Positions 17,184 to 25,108 of a stretch of DNA of 64,000 nt are shown piece after piece (position 1 is the stretch's first letter; the number at the start of each line of letters is the position of its first letter). The position numbers and the translations under genes are program-made. The notes beneath the pieces were generated by a model. It saw only the letters and a list, made by a program, of their open reading frames with translations, was not told the origin of the DNA and ran no database searches. Source of the stretch: DASZVB01 sp035545855 (GTDB taxonomy: Bacteria > Myxococcota_A > Polyangia > Polyangiales > Polyangiaceae); assembly GCA_035545855.1 (NCBI GenBank), contig DASZXK010000094.1, forward strand, positions 1 through 64,000, read 5' to 3'.

Positions 17184-19085
17184 ATGAGCGCGATCCACGT
17201 CCACCCGATGTCGCTCGGCCCCCCCTCCTTCGGCGACAACGACGTCTTCAGCGCCTTCTACCCGCTCGGCTGCCTGACGGCCTTCGCGAAGACGTATCAG
17301 GACGGGCGCCTCCGCGACGCCTTCGCCTTCGGGCGCGTCACCCCCACGCCCTCGACGCGGCTCACCGAAACGCTCGACGCGCTGCCGCGAGAGCCCGGCG
17401 TGTTCCTCTTCTCCAGCTACGTCTGGAACCACGACATCAACATGGCGTTCGCGAAGGCGGTGAAGGAACGCCTTCCGGGGTCCCTCGTGGTCGTCGGAGG
17501 CCCCCACGTCCCGCGCATGGTGACGCCGAGCAAGGAGTTCTTCGCGCGTCACCCGTACGTGGACATGGCCGCCCGTCACGAGGGCGAGGTCACGCTTGCG
17601 GAGCTCCTCGGCGCCATTTCGGACCAGAAGCTCGACGCCGGGGGGCTCTCCCGGCTCGACCCGACCGGCATCGCGGGGCTCACGTACCGGCGGAACGGCG
17701 ACGTGGAGCGCACTCCGGACAGAGGCCGCAACATGGACCTCGAAACGTACCCCTCGCCCTACACGACCGGCGAGTTCGACCACTGGCTGACGGATCGTCG
17801 CTACATCCCCCTCGAAACGAACCGAGGATGTCCGTACGGGTGCACGTTCTGCGACTGGGGGGCCGCCACCCTCTCCAAGATCGCGCGTTTCTCGATGGAC
17901 CGCGTGCTCGCAGAGGTCGATTTCGCGGTGAAGCATCGCATCCACACGATCGGCTTCTGCGACGCCAACTTCGGGGTCCTCCGCAGGGACCTCGACATCG
18001 TTCGTTACATCATCGCTGCGCACCAGAAGCATGGATATCCGAGGGACGTCGGCTACACGAACGCAAAGAGCGCCAAGAGCCAGCTGCTCGACATCGTGAA
18101 GGAGCTCCGAAACGCCGGGCTCACGCGCGCGGCGCAGATCTCCATGCAGACGACGGACGAGACCGTCCTCCGGAACGTGGAGCGATCGAACATCAAGACC
18201 TCCGAGTACCGGAAGATGATCGCGTTCTTCCACCGGGAGGGCATCTCGCCGGTGTCGGACATGATGCTCGGTCTGCCCGGGCAGACCTTCCAGACGTGTC
18301 AACGAGACCTGCAATTCTTCTTCGACAACAAGGTCACCGCGGTCCTGTTCGCGACGAGCGTGATGCCGAACGCCCCCATGGCGGATCCGGCCTATCAGGA
18401 GCGCTTCCGGATCACCGTGGATGCGGACGGCATGGTGGAGTCCACGTACAGCTTCACACGCGAGGACTACGCGCGAATGTTCGAGCTCTGCCTCGCCTAC
18501 AAGCTGTTCGTGAAGCTCGGAGTGCTCAAGTATTTCCTCTACTACGCGCAGATCGAGCACGGCCTCCCGGCGATGGGTTTCCTCGCGCGCTGGCTGGAGA
18601 AAGTGTCGGTGGACGCGGAGAGTTACCCAATCTCCGCTCGTGTGAAGCGGGATCTCCTCGGAGAAGGGTACCGCGGCGGTCGAAAGGACTGGCTGATGCT
18701 CGCCTGGGGAGACGACGCCGGGTTCCTCTTCGACGACCCCACGGCGTTCCAGCGGGAGATCCTCGCCTTCATCGAGAAGGAGCACGGCATCGCCCTGTCG
18801 GGGACCGCGGTGGAAGCAGTGCTCGCGGCGAACGCCGCCGTGATGCCGAAGAAAGGTTCCGGCGCGGCCGAAACCGTCTCGGTTCCGCACGACGTCGCAG
18901 GCTACTTCGGGGACCTGCGACGGCTGCCGGACGTCCTCGAGATCCCGGCGGACTTCGTGCGTCTCTCCGCCCGGGCTCCAGGAGAAGTCCGCGTGCCGGC
19001 GCACGCGGCCCGCGCGTCCTACGGCTTCATCGACATCGAGCTGACGACGGGCGCGCTCGAATTACCGTCGAACCTCGCCATCTGA
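17184..19085 (+). CDS. B12-binding-type radical SAM protein
   Basis: 633-residue enzyme. The N-terminal 150 residues resemble a cobalamin-binding Rossmann domain (FSSYVWNHDINMAFAKAVKE and LVVVGGPHVPRM). The radical-SAM core has RGCPYGCTFCDWG with Cys216, 220 and 223, and the pattern LGLPGQTFQTCQRDLQFF typical of this group. The C-terminal 180 residues are unrecognised. Such enzymes perform methylations or rearrangements at unactivated carbons in natural-product and cofactor pathways. A conserved His for cobalamin is not obvious, so B12 dependence is uncertain. It ends the glycan/small-molecule cluster. Confidence 0.83.
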   Translation: MSAIHVHPMSLGPPSFGDNDVFSAFYPLGCLTAFAKTYQDGRLRDAFAFGRVTPTPSTRLTETLDALPREPGVFLFSSYVWNHDINMAFAKAVKERLPGSLVVVGGPHVPRMVTPSKEFFARHPYVDMAARHEGEVTLAELLGAISDQKLDAGGLSRLDPTGIAGLTYRRNGDVERTPDRGRNMDLETYPSPYTTGEFDHWLTDRRYIPLETNRGCPYGCTFCDWGAATLSKIARFSMDRVLAEVDFAVKHRIHTIGFCDANFGVLRRDLDIVRYIIAAHQKHGYPRDVGYTNAKSAKSQLLDIVKELRNAGLTRAAQISMQTTDETVLRNVERSNIKTSEYRKMIAFFHREGISPVSDMMLGLPGQTFQTCQRDLQFFFDNKVTAVLFATSVMPNAPMADPAYQERFRITVDADGMVESTYSFTREDYARMFELCLAYKLFVKLGVLKYFLYYAQIEHGLPAMGFLARWLEKVSVDAESYPISARVKRDLLGEGYRGGRKDWLMLAWGDDAGFLFDDPTAFQREILAFIEKEHGIALSGTAVEAVLAANAAVMPKKGSGAAETVSVPHDVAGYFGDLRRLPDVLEIPADFVRLSARAPGEVRVPAHAARASYGFIDIELTTGALELPSNLAI

Positions 19086-19124
19086 AGGCGGCGAGCCCCT
19101 TGGGCACCCCCTCCGGGGAGCCGC

Positions 19125-19436
19125 TCACGCCGCGCGGCGGTTCATCGGCTCGATCACGACGAGCCCGGCGAGGGTGCATGCATCGAGTAGGAGACCGTCC
19201 GACGGCGGGCTCACGCCGCACTCGTCCGAAACGGCGCGCGCCGCGACCGCCACCTCGCGGAGCGTCGGCACGGTGGTCGGTACGGCGGTCACGCAGCACC
19301 GCGCGCGAGCGAGCCGGTACGCGGCGATGGGGACGCCGCCCGCCTCTTCTCCGAGCTTCTGGAGTCGCCCGGGAAGGAGCATTCCGTCGAGCCATTCGGC
19401 GGGGCGTTCCAGCTCTTCGGTCGCGGAGTTCGGCAT
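19125..19436 (-). CDS. Small protein of unknown function
   Basis: 103-residue protein with no recognised domain. The start ATG at 19436 has an excellent AAAGGAG site at 7-bp spacing; an ATG two codons upstream lies against that site and is less likely. The sequence is Ala/Leu-rich with an adjacent Cys pair in RARCCVTAVPTTVPTLREV and two more Cys. It lies divergent from the Ser/Thr kinase gene and tail to tail with the radical-SAM gene. I cannot tell whether it is a kinase partner, a radical-SAM substrate or neither. Confidence 0.55.
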   Translation of the reverse strand: MPNSATEELERPAEWLDGMLLPGRLQKLGEEAGGVPIAAYRLARARCCVTAVPTTVPTLREVAVAARAVSDECGVSPPSDGLLLDACTLAGLVVIEPMNRRAA

Positions 19437-19500
19437 GGGCATCTCTCCTTTCAGAACGGCTGCCACGGCGGAAGTGTTAGGGCCAAGTCCCTGGGGCGAG

Positions 19501-19515
19501 GCGCAAGCCTTGCGC
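19501..19515. repeat. Intergenic palindrome, copy 1
   Basis: GCGCAAG-C-CTTGCGC is a perfect 7+1+7 inverted repeat in the divergent gap between the small unknown gene and the kinase gene, 41 bp before the kinase ATG. Its core CGCAAGCCTTGCG recurs exactly at 28566 and 35352. Confidence 0.7.
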
Positions 19516-19556
19516 TCCGGAACCGTTTGGTTTCATTGTAAAAGCTCGTCGAGCGC

Positions 19557-21086
19557 ATGCCCCACCACGTCGGCACCGTCGTCGCTGAGCGCTACGAGCT
19601 CACCGCCGTCCTCGGCAAGGGCGGACACGGCGTCGTGTACCGCGCGACGGATCGCACGACCGGCAAGGGCGTGGCCGTGAAGATGCTCTCGGACAGCTAC
19701 GCGAACGCTCCCGAGTACGCCGCGCGGCTCGCCCGCGAGCAAGAGGCGCTGGTGGCGCTCGCCGGCACGAGCGCCGTCGCCGTCTACGACATGTGCCAGG
19801 CGCCGAACGGCGCCGTGTGCCTGGTGATGGAGCTCCTCGAGGGGACGGACCTCGAGATGGTGCTCTCCGACCTCGAGGCGAAGAACGAGCGGATGCCGCT
19901 CGCGCGCGTGAGCCAGGTCATGGAACCCATCGTGGACACGCTCGAGCGCGCCCACGAGGCGAAGATCCTCCACCGGGACCTGAAGCCCGCGAACATCTTC
20001 CTGCTCTCGGACGGCGAGGGCGTGCGGCTCTTCGACTTCGGCCTCTCCCGCAAGATGACCTCCGCCCGGCTCACGGTCATCGGCACGGTGATGGGCTCGC
20101 CGAGCTACATCGCGCCCGAGGTGTGGAAGGGACGATCCGACGAGCTCGACACGCGCGTCGACGTCTACTCGCTCGGCGTCATTCTCTTTCGCATCCTCTC
20201 CGGCAAGCTGCCGTTCGAGGGGGCAAACCTCATCGAATCACTGACGCTCGCGACGACCGCGCCGCGCCCGAGCCTCCGCGCGCTCCGCCCGGACCTCTCG
20301 CCCGCCGTCGACGACTGGGTTCAGAAGGCGCTCGCCATCGATCGCGAGCGCCGCTTCGAGACGGCCACGTCGCTCTGGGGCGCCTTCCTGGACGCGCTCC
20401 GGTACGAGCCGCCGACGCGCGCGCGCCGTCCGGTCGCCGACAGCCTCGTGAACGCCTGGAAGGCCGCTGCGAGCGCGTTCCGGAAGTTCATCCCGGCGAA
20501 GTTCGCGTCCGACCGGCCGCCGCCGTCGATGCCCCCGCCGTCGATCCCGCCGGACACCTCCGCGATCGACAGCAGCTGGGAGGAGCTCACCGACGCGGAC
20601 GTGCTCGGCGTGAAACCGCCGCCGCTCCCCGTGCCGGATCTTTCGCGCATCGACGAGGGCTGGGAGGAGGTCTCGGCCGACGAGCTCGACCGGCCGTCGG
20701 TGCTGGCGTCGCTCGCGCCAGAGGCGAAGCCGGACGCGAAGGCACCGGAAGCAGCGCCCGAGCTCGAGCCCCCCGCTCGGAGTCCTGCAAAGAAGAGACG
20801 AAGGTCGACGCCGAAGAAGAGCGGAGGGCGCGCGCGCTCGAGAGCGTCGGCTCCGGACGCCGGCGCGCAGACGAAGCCGGCGGAGCCAGGGGACCCCGAG
20901 TCCGGAGCCGCCGAGCCCGTCTCCGCGAAGAGTGCGGCGGCGCCCGCCCTGCCATCCGTACCCGTCGCGCCTGCCGAAGGAGCGAAGAAGTCCGGCGGGA
21001 ACACGCGACGGAAAAAGGCCGCTTCGGCGCCAGGCAAGTCGCGGAAGAAGTCCACGCCGAAGAAGGGCGGAAAGCGGAAGCGTTGA
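19557..21086 (+). CDS. Hanks-type Ser/Thr protein kinase with H1-like basic tail
   Basis: 509-residue kinase. The N-terminal catalytic domain (about 1-285) is complete: Gly-rich loop GKGGHGVVY, Lys42 in VAVKML, HRDLKPANI, DFGLS and YIAPEVW. It therefore should phosphorylate Ser/Thr on partner proteins. No transmembrane segment is visible, so it is probably cytoplasmic. A Pro-rich linker contains two matching acidic segments (DSSWEELTDADVLG and DEGWEEVSADELD). The last 130 residues are Lys/Arg/Ala/Pro-rich with KKRRRSTPKKSGGRARSR and TPKKGGKRKR, resembling histone H1-like DNA-binding tails. The tail could tether the kinase to DNA or RNA; this is inferred from composition. Confidence 0.92.
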   Translation: MPHHVGTVVAERYELTAVLGKGGHGVVYRATDRTTGKGVAVKMLSDSYANAPEYAARLAREQEALVALAGTSAVAVYDMCQAPNGAVCLVMELLEGTDLEMVLSDLEAKNERMPLARVSQVMEPIVDTLERAHEAKILHRDLKPANIFLLSDGEGVRLFDFGLSRKMTSARLTVIGTVMGSPSYIAPEVWKGRSDELDTRVDVYSLGVILFRILSGKLPFEGANLIESLTLATTAPRPSLRALRPDLSPAVDDWVQKALAIDRERRFETATSLWGAFLDALRYEPPTRARRPVADSLVNAWKAAASAFRKFIPAKFASDRPPPSMPPPSIPPDTSAIDSSWEELTDADVLGVKPPPLPVPDLSRIDEGWEEVSADELDRPSVLASLAPEAKPDAKAPEAAPELEPPARSPAKKRRRSTPKKSGGRARSRASAPDAGAQTKPAEPGDPESGAAEPVSAKSAAAPALPSVPVAPAEGAKKSGGNTRRKKAASAPGKSRKKSTPKKGGKRKR

Positions 21087-21186
21087 GCTCGAGGGGATCG
21101 TGAAAAAATCCGCCGTCGCTTCCTTTCGGCCAACGCCCGCCGTCGCAGCTCGCCGCGCTCCGACTCGCGTGTTACCTCACGTCGAA

Positions 21187-21786
21187 ATGACCCGCGCGCT
21201 CGCCGCTGCCGTCTTCTCCCTTCTCCTCGTCGCCTGCGGCTCCGATCCCAAATCGCCGACGTCCGGCCCCCTCTCCGGCTCGGGCGGCGCCTCGAACGGC
21301 GGCGGCGCGAGCGGCGGCGGCGCGAGCGGCTCCGGCGGCGAGCTCATGCTCGGCACGGGCGGGGAAGCTCCCGCGTGCAAGAACACGGGGGAGAAGTGCG
21401 AGTCGTCGACCGAGTGCTGCGAGGGCAACACGTGCAACAACACCGCGGGCTCGGCGGAGCTGAACGGGTGCCGGCTCCGCTGCACGCAGAGCTCGGACTG
21501 TCAGAGCGGCTGCTGCGTGCCGTTCCAGAACGATCCGAGCAAAGGGATCTGCGCGGACGCGAAATGGTGCGCCTGCGGCACGGACGGCTCCGCGTGCAGC
21601 TCCCAGCTTCCCCCCTGCTGCACGGGGCACGTCTGCCTCGCGACGGATCAGGCGCAGACCGCGTACGCCTGCCGGAAGGAGTGCACGGCGAACACCGACT
21701 GCACCACGAACTGCTGCGTCGCCATTCCGGGTCTCGGTGGAAAGAGCGCGTGCCTCGGGTCGGAGTACTGCCCCGCTGCCCCATGA
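21187..21786 (+). CDS. Cys-rich secreted lipoprotein
   Basis: 199-residue lipoprotein with signal sequence and lipobox LLVACGS, a Gly/Ser/Ala-rich linker to about residue 60, then about 20 cysteines in knottin-like patterns (KCESSTECCEGNTC, CTQSSDCQSGCCV, CTANTDCTTNCCV). Such disulphide-rich modules are common in myxobacterial surface proteins; the function is unknown. Start at the ATG at 21187; longer readings upstream lack a signal peptide. The gene stands alone between the kinase and VWA genes. Confidence 0.75.
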   Translation: MTRALAAAVFSLLLVACGSDPKSPTSGPLSGSGGASNGGGASGGGASGSGGELMLGTGGEAPACKNTGEKCESSTECCEGNTCNNTAGSAELNGCRLRCTQSSDCQSGCCVPFQNDPSKGICADAKWCACGTDGSACSSQLPPCCTGHVCLATDQAQTAYACRKECTANTDCTTNCCVAIPGLGGKSACLGSEYCPAAP

Positions 21787-22095
21787 CGTCGCGCCCCCCC
21801 GCGAACGAGAGCTGACGGGAACGGCCAGGCCGCCCCGCGACTGACCGCCCTCGCGAAACGAGCGGCTAAAACGGACGTTCGCTCAGATTTCGGCGCCGCG
21901 GGTTTCCATGCAACCCGGCGCGAAAAACCGCATGAAATGGGCGAAAAGCGCGAACGTGCGACAGTGTCAGAAGATCCCTACACCGCCGCTGTCGCGGATC
22001 CCGCATGAATGCTGCGGAAAATCGCGGGAGCGAACCTTCTGAGTCGCGGGCCGGCATGCTATGTTTCTGACGCGATCTTAGGCGGAGCGGTGCGC
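21787..22095. other. 309-bp intergenic region upstream of VWA lipoprotein gene
   Basis: No gene is evident. The region is less GC-rich than its surroundings between 21860 and 22070, as expected for a promoter. A weak sigma-70-like pair, TTCTGA at 22037-22042 and TATGTT at 22060-22065 with 17-bp spacing, precedes the VWA gene. CCGCA-7-TGCGG near 22000 is a small hairpin. Confidence 0.35.
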
Positions 22096-23463
22096 ATGAA
22101 ACATCAATCGCGGCGTTTGGCGGCGTGGGCGGCAGGGTCCGTCGCTGCTGCGGCATTCGGAACGTGGGCGTGTTCTCCCTCCTCGGGCGGGCTGGACCAG
22201 GGAAGCTTCAGCAGCGGCCCGGGCAGTGGCGGAGCCGGGCAGAGCGCGGCCGGAGCGGGCAGCGGCCTCGTCACGGGCACCGGCAGCGTCACCGGTGGAG
22301 ACGGCACCGGCGGCGGCTTCATCGATTTCGGCTCCGGCGGGAGCGGCAGCCACCCCGACGGCGGTTGCTACGCCACGGTGTCCACCGCGGAGCACGTGGT
22401 GACGACGGTCGAGGTGCCCGTGACCACGACGGTGACCACCTACAAGCCGTTCGACATGTTCATCATGTACGACCAGTCGGGGTCGATGAACGACAAGACC
22501 CCGAAGGGCACGAAGTGGGACGTCATCAAGGGCGCGCTCACCGGCTTCGTGAACGATCAGCAGAACGCGGACATCGGCGTCGGCATCGCGTACTTCCCGC
22601 TCTCGCCGCCTGCGTGCACCACGTCCGGTCCGAACTGCAACTGCATCAACCTCTTCATCACGACCATCTGCATCCCGACGGGTGGCGGCTCGTGCAACGC
22701 CCCCGACTACGCCGTGCCGGACGTCGGCATTGCGCCGCTCCCCGGCGTGGCCCCGGCCATCGTCACCTCCGTCGGCAATCACGGCCCGGGCGGCGGCACT
22801 CCGACGGCGCCGGCGCTCCAGGGCGCGCTCCAGTACGCGGAGCCGTGGGCTGCCGCGCATCCGGACAAGAAGACGATCGTCGTCCTCGCGACGGACGGTG
22901 ACCCGACGGGCTGCTCCGGAAACGCCGTTCAAGACGTCGCGAACATCGCGGCGACCGGTCTCTCGGCGACCCCGCCCGTACAGACCTTCGTCATCGGCGT
23001 CGGAAGCTCCCTCACTTCCTTGAACCAGATCGCCCAGTACGGCGGCACCGGGCAGGCCTTCATCGTGGACGCGACGACGGGAGACCCGGCGCAGCAGTTC
23101 CTGGATGCGATGAACAAGATCCGGGAGAGCTCGACCACGACGGAGACGCACACGGAAACGCACACGGAGACGCAGTCCACGCCGGTTCCCTGCGAATGGA
23201 CGATCCCCGCCTCTCCGCCGAACGGTGGCACGTTCGACAAGGGCAAGGTCAACGTGACCTACGCCGTCGGAGGAGGCACTCCGACGAGCATCGGCTACGT
23301 CGACAGCGAATCGGCGTGTGCGAACGTGGACCAGGGCTGGCACTACGACAGCGCGGACGCGCCGACGAAGGTGCAGGTCTGCTCCCAGACGTGCACGGCC
23401 ATCCAGGACTCCACGGTGTCCCTCGCGTTCGGATGCGAGACGGTCAAGGCGCGCCCGCGCTGA
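22096..23463 (+). CDS. VWA-domain lipoprotein
   Basis: 455-residue exported protein. A signal sequence with lipobox-like GTWACSP is followed by a Gly/Ser linker and, from about residue 115, a von Willebrand factor A domain with a complete MIDAS metal site: DQSGS, a downstream Thr in GGGTPTAPALQ and Asp in VLATDGDPTGC. Such domains mediate adhesion through Mg2+. After it come short TETHTETHTETQ repeats and a small Cys-containing C-terminal domain. The VTTVEVPVTTTVTT segment before the VWA domain is notably Thr/Val-rich. Start at the ATG at 22096, which places the hydrophobic segment at the N-terminus. Confidence 0.85.
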   Translation: MKHQSRRLAAWAAGSVAAAAFGTWACSPSSGGLDQGSFSSGPGSGGAGQSAAGAGSGLVTGTGSVTGGDGTGGGFIDFGSGGSGSHPDGGCYATVSTAEHVVTTVEVPVTTTVTTYKPFDMFIMYDQSGSMNDKTPKGTKWDVIKGALTGFVNDQQNADIGVGIAYFPLSPPACTTSGPNCNCINLFITTICIPTGGGSCNAPDYAVPDVGIAPLPGVAPAIVTSVGNHGPGGGTPTAPALQGALQYAEPWAAAHPDKKTIVVLATDGDPTGCSGNAVQDVANIAATGLSATPPVQTFVIGVGSSLTSLNQIAQYGGTGQAFIVDATTGDPAQQFLDAMNKIRESSTTTETHTETHTETQSTPVPCEWTIPASPPNGGTFDKGKVNVTYAVGGGTPTSIGYVDSESACANVDQGWHYDSADAPTKVQVCSQTCTAIQDSTVSLAFGCETVKARPR

Positions 23464-23481
23464 GCCCGGTACGTGCGATCG

Positions 23482-23515
23482 AACGGCCGCGCCCGGCGCA
23501 CGGGTCGCGGCCGTT
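23482..23515. terminator. Bidirectional hairpin terminator candidate
   Basis: AACGGCCGCG pairs perfectly with CGCGGCCGTT over 10 bp, and an inner CCCG/CGGG extends the stem. It sits exactly between the convergent VWA and cyclase stop codons, with A-rich and T-rich ends (AA / TTT) as expected for a terminator working both ways. Confidence 0.7.
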
Positions 23516-23518
23516 TCC

Positions 23519-24208
23519 TCACTCCGGGGGCGGCTTCGCGTGCCAGGCGGGGTTGCTCGCGAACGCCGCGGCGCACGTGAGCGAACAGAACCAGTACTCC
23601 CGCTCCGCGTAGCGCAGGTGGCCGACGGCGGCACGACGGTCGACGGCCGCCTGGCAAACGGGGTCCACCGGCGTCTCCGTCGCGCCGAGCACGAGCGCGA
23701 GCGAGAACAGCGGGACCGCGCCGCTCACGTTCTTCAGGTTCACCGCGCCGAGGTCCGCGACGGCGATGCCGACTTTCCGCGCCGCGGCGGCAATGGGCGC
23801 CGTGCCGAGCACTTCCCCGGCGTGGGCCTCGCCGGCTACACGCGCCGCGAGGTTCACGGCATGCCCGAAGACGTCCCCGTCCCGACGGATCGCGTCTCCG
23901 AAGTGCAGGCCGGCGCGGAGCGGCGGGAAGCGTGCGTCCGCGGCCGCTTCCGTCAGGAGCCGCTCCACGAGCGTGACGCCGCTCTCGGCCGTCGGAGACG
24001 TGACGAGCACGGCGTCCCCGATGCTCTTCACGAGGCGGTCGCCTTCGCCGAGGCAGCCCCTCGCGACACGGGCGAACCGGGTCGCGAGCGCGGCGGCGTC
24101 TTCGTCCCCGTGCTCCTCCGTCAGCGCCGTGAAGCCGGCGAGATCGATGAAGCCGAACGCGGCCTGGATCCGCACCGGAGGCGAGTTCGACGGCTTTTCC
24201 GACACCAA
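23519..24208 (-). CDS. Class III nucleotidyl cyclase fused to YHS domain
   Basis: 229-residue protein. Residues 15-160 form an adenylate/guanylate cyclase catalytic domain with FGFIDLAGFTALTEEHG (first metal Asp) and KSIGDAVLVTSP (second metal site), and the AVNLAARV helix. Residues of about 180-225 (DPVCQAAVDRRAA and YWFCSLTCAAAF) match the YHS/TRASH metal-binding Cys motif. It may produce a cyclic nucleotide in response to metal or redox state; I infer this from the fusion. No membrane segment is present. The substrate-specifying Lys/Asp residues are not clear, so ATP versus GTP is open. Confidence 0.82.
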   Translation of the reverse strand: MVSEKPSNSPPVRIQAAFGFIDLAGFTALTEEHGDEDAAALATRFARVARGCLGEGDRLVKSIGDAVLVTSPTAESGVTLVERLLTEAAADARFPPLRAGLHFGDAIRRDGDVFGHAVNLAARVAGEAHAGEVLGTAPIAAAARKVGIAVADLGAVNLKNVSGAVPLFSLALVLGATETPVDPVCQAAVDRRAAVGHLRYAEREYWFCSLTCAAAFASNPAWHAKPPPE

Positions 24209-24251
24209 TCGGGAAGCGTAGCACCTTCCCGCGCCGCGCCGCTCGCGGGAC

Positions 24252-25013
24252 TCAGGAGAAGCGGGCGTCCCAGAGCACGTCCAGACGCGCGGCCACGATC
24301 TTCGCGACGCCGGACACGGACTCGCGGTCGCGGTCCCGGAACGGGTGGTCGGGCCGTCCGAGCTCGATGAGCGCTTCCAGCCCGTTTCGACGCCGGATCG
24401 GAATCATCAGGACACCCGCGGACGAGGGAAGCGATCCGAGACGCTCGGCGATGCGACCGGACGCGGCGTGGGCCTCGGGCGGCTCCGAGACGACGAGTCC
24501 GAGGTGCGCGGCGGCGAGGCCGAGATCGTCGCGGGGAAGGACGTGCCCGAGGCGGGTCGTCATTCCCGGCCCGGTGACCGCCGACGTGACGAACCCGACG
24601 TACGGCGTCCGCCTCCGATGCACGGCGCCGACGCAGGCGCCCGTGCGCCGCACCACGTCGAGGAGCGCGTCGCCGAAGAGCGCGGAAGGATCGCGGAGCC
24701 TGTCGGCGTGCCACCGGAACGTCGCGAACGGGTCGATGGTGACGGGTCGCTCGGACTCGGGAACGATCTCGATCGAGCCGAAACGAGCCTGCGCGCGACG
24801 GAGCGCGACGACCTCCCGGATCGTCTCGATGTTCCGCCAGTGCTTCCACGTCCACTGCCGGGCGAGGCACCCGCTCGGAATGCGGTCGTGGAGGACGCCC
24901 CGGACGAGCAGGTTCGTGTTCACGGGGCCGACCGTCACCTCTCCGTTCGTGACGAGCCAGAGCGGCGGCGGCGTGGGTTTGGACTCCCTCGAAGCACTCA
25001 TCGAAGCGTTCAT
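24252..25013 (-). CDS. GYF_2-like/GAF-like sensory protein
   Basis: 253-residue soluble protein. The N-terminal 60 residues (WLVTNGEVTVGPVNTNLLVR, then GCLARQWTWKHWRNI) resemble GYF_2/DUF4339 modules. Residues of about 85-250 look like a GAF domain (GVLMIPIRRRNGLEALIELG near the end). GAF domains bind small ligands; no output domain is present, so it may act through partners. It is followed on the same strand by the cyclase gene 43 bp downstream and could form an operon with it. No conserved catalytic residue is visible. Confidence 0.55.
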   Translation of the reverse strand: MNASMSASRESKPTPPPLWLVTNGEVTVGPVNTNLLVRGVLHDRIPSGCLARQWTWKHWRNIETIREVVALRRAQARFGSIEIVPESERPVTIDPFATFRWHADRLRDPSALFGDALLDVVRRTGACVGAVHRRRTPYVGFVTSAVTGPGMTTRLGHVLPRDDLGLAAAHLGLVVSEPPEAHAASGRIAERLGSLPSSAGVLMIPIRRRNGLEALIELGRPDHPFRDRDRESVSGVAKIVAARLDVLWDARFS

Positions 25014-25108
25014 GTGGTCTTCTCGATCCTCGTTGAACGAGAATTGTTCCGGACCCGCGCGAACAGGGCCAAGGAAGCGCCGGAGGAGCGGCGCGGAGGC
25101 GCGCCGTT

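Noticed and set aside
19125..19436. The small orphan as a radical-SAM-modified peptide precursor
   Set aside because: It is 103 residues, lacks a leader/core pattern or repeated core, and lies on the opposite strand from the radical-SAM gene, so I keep it as unknown.
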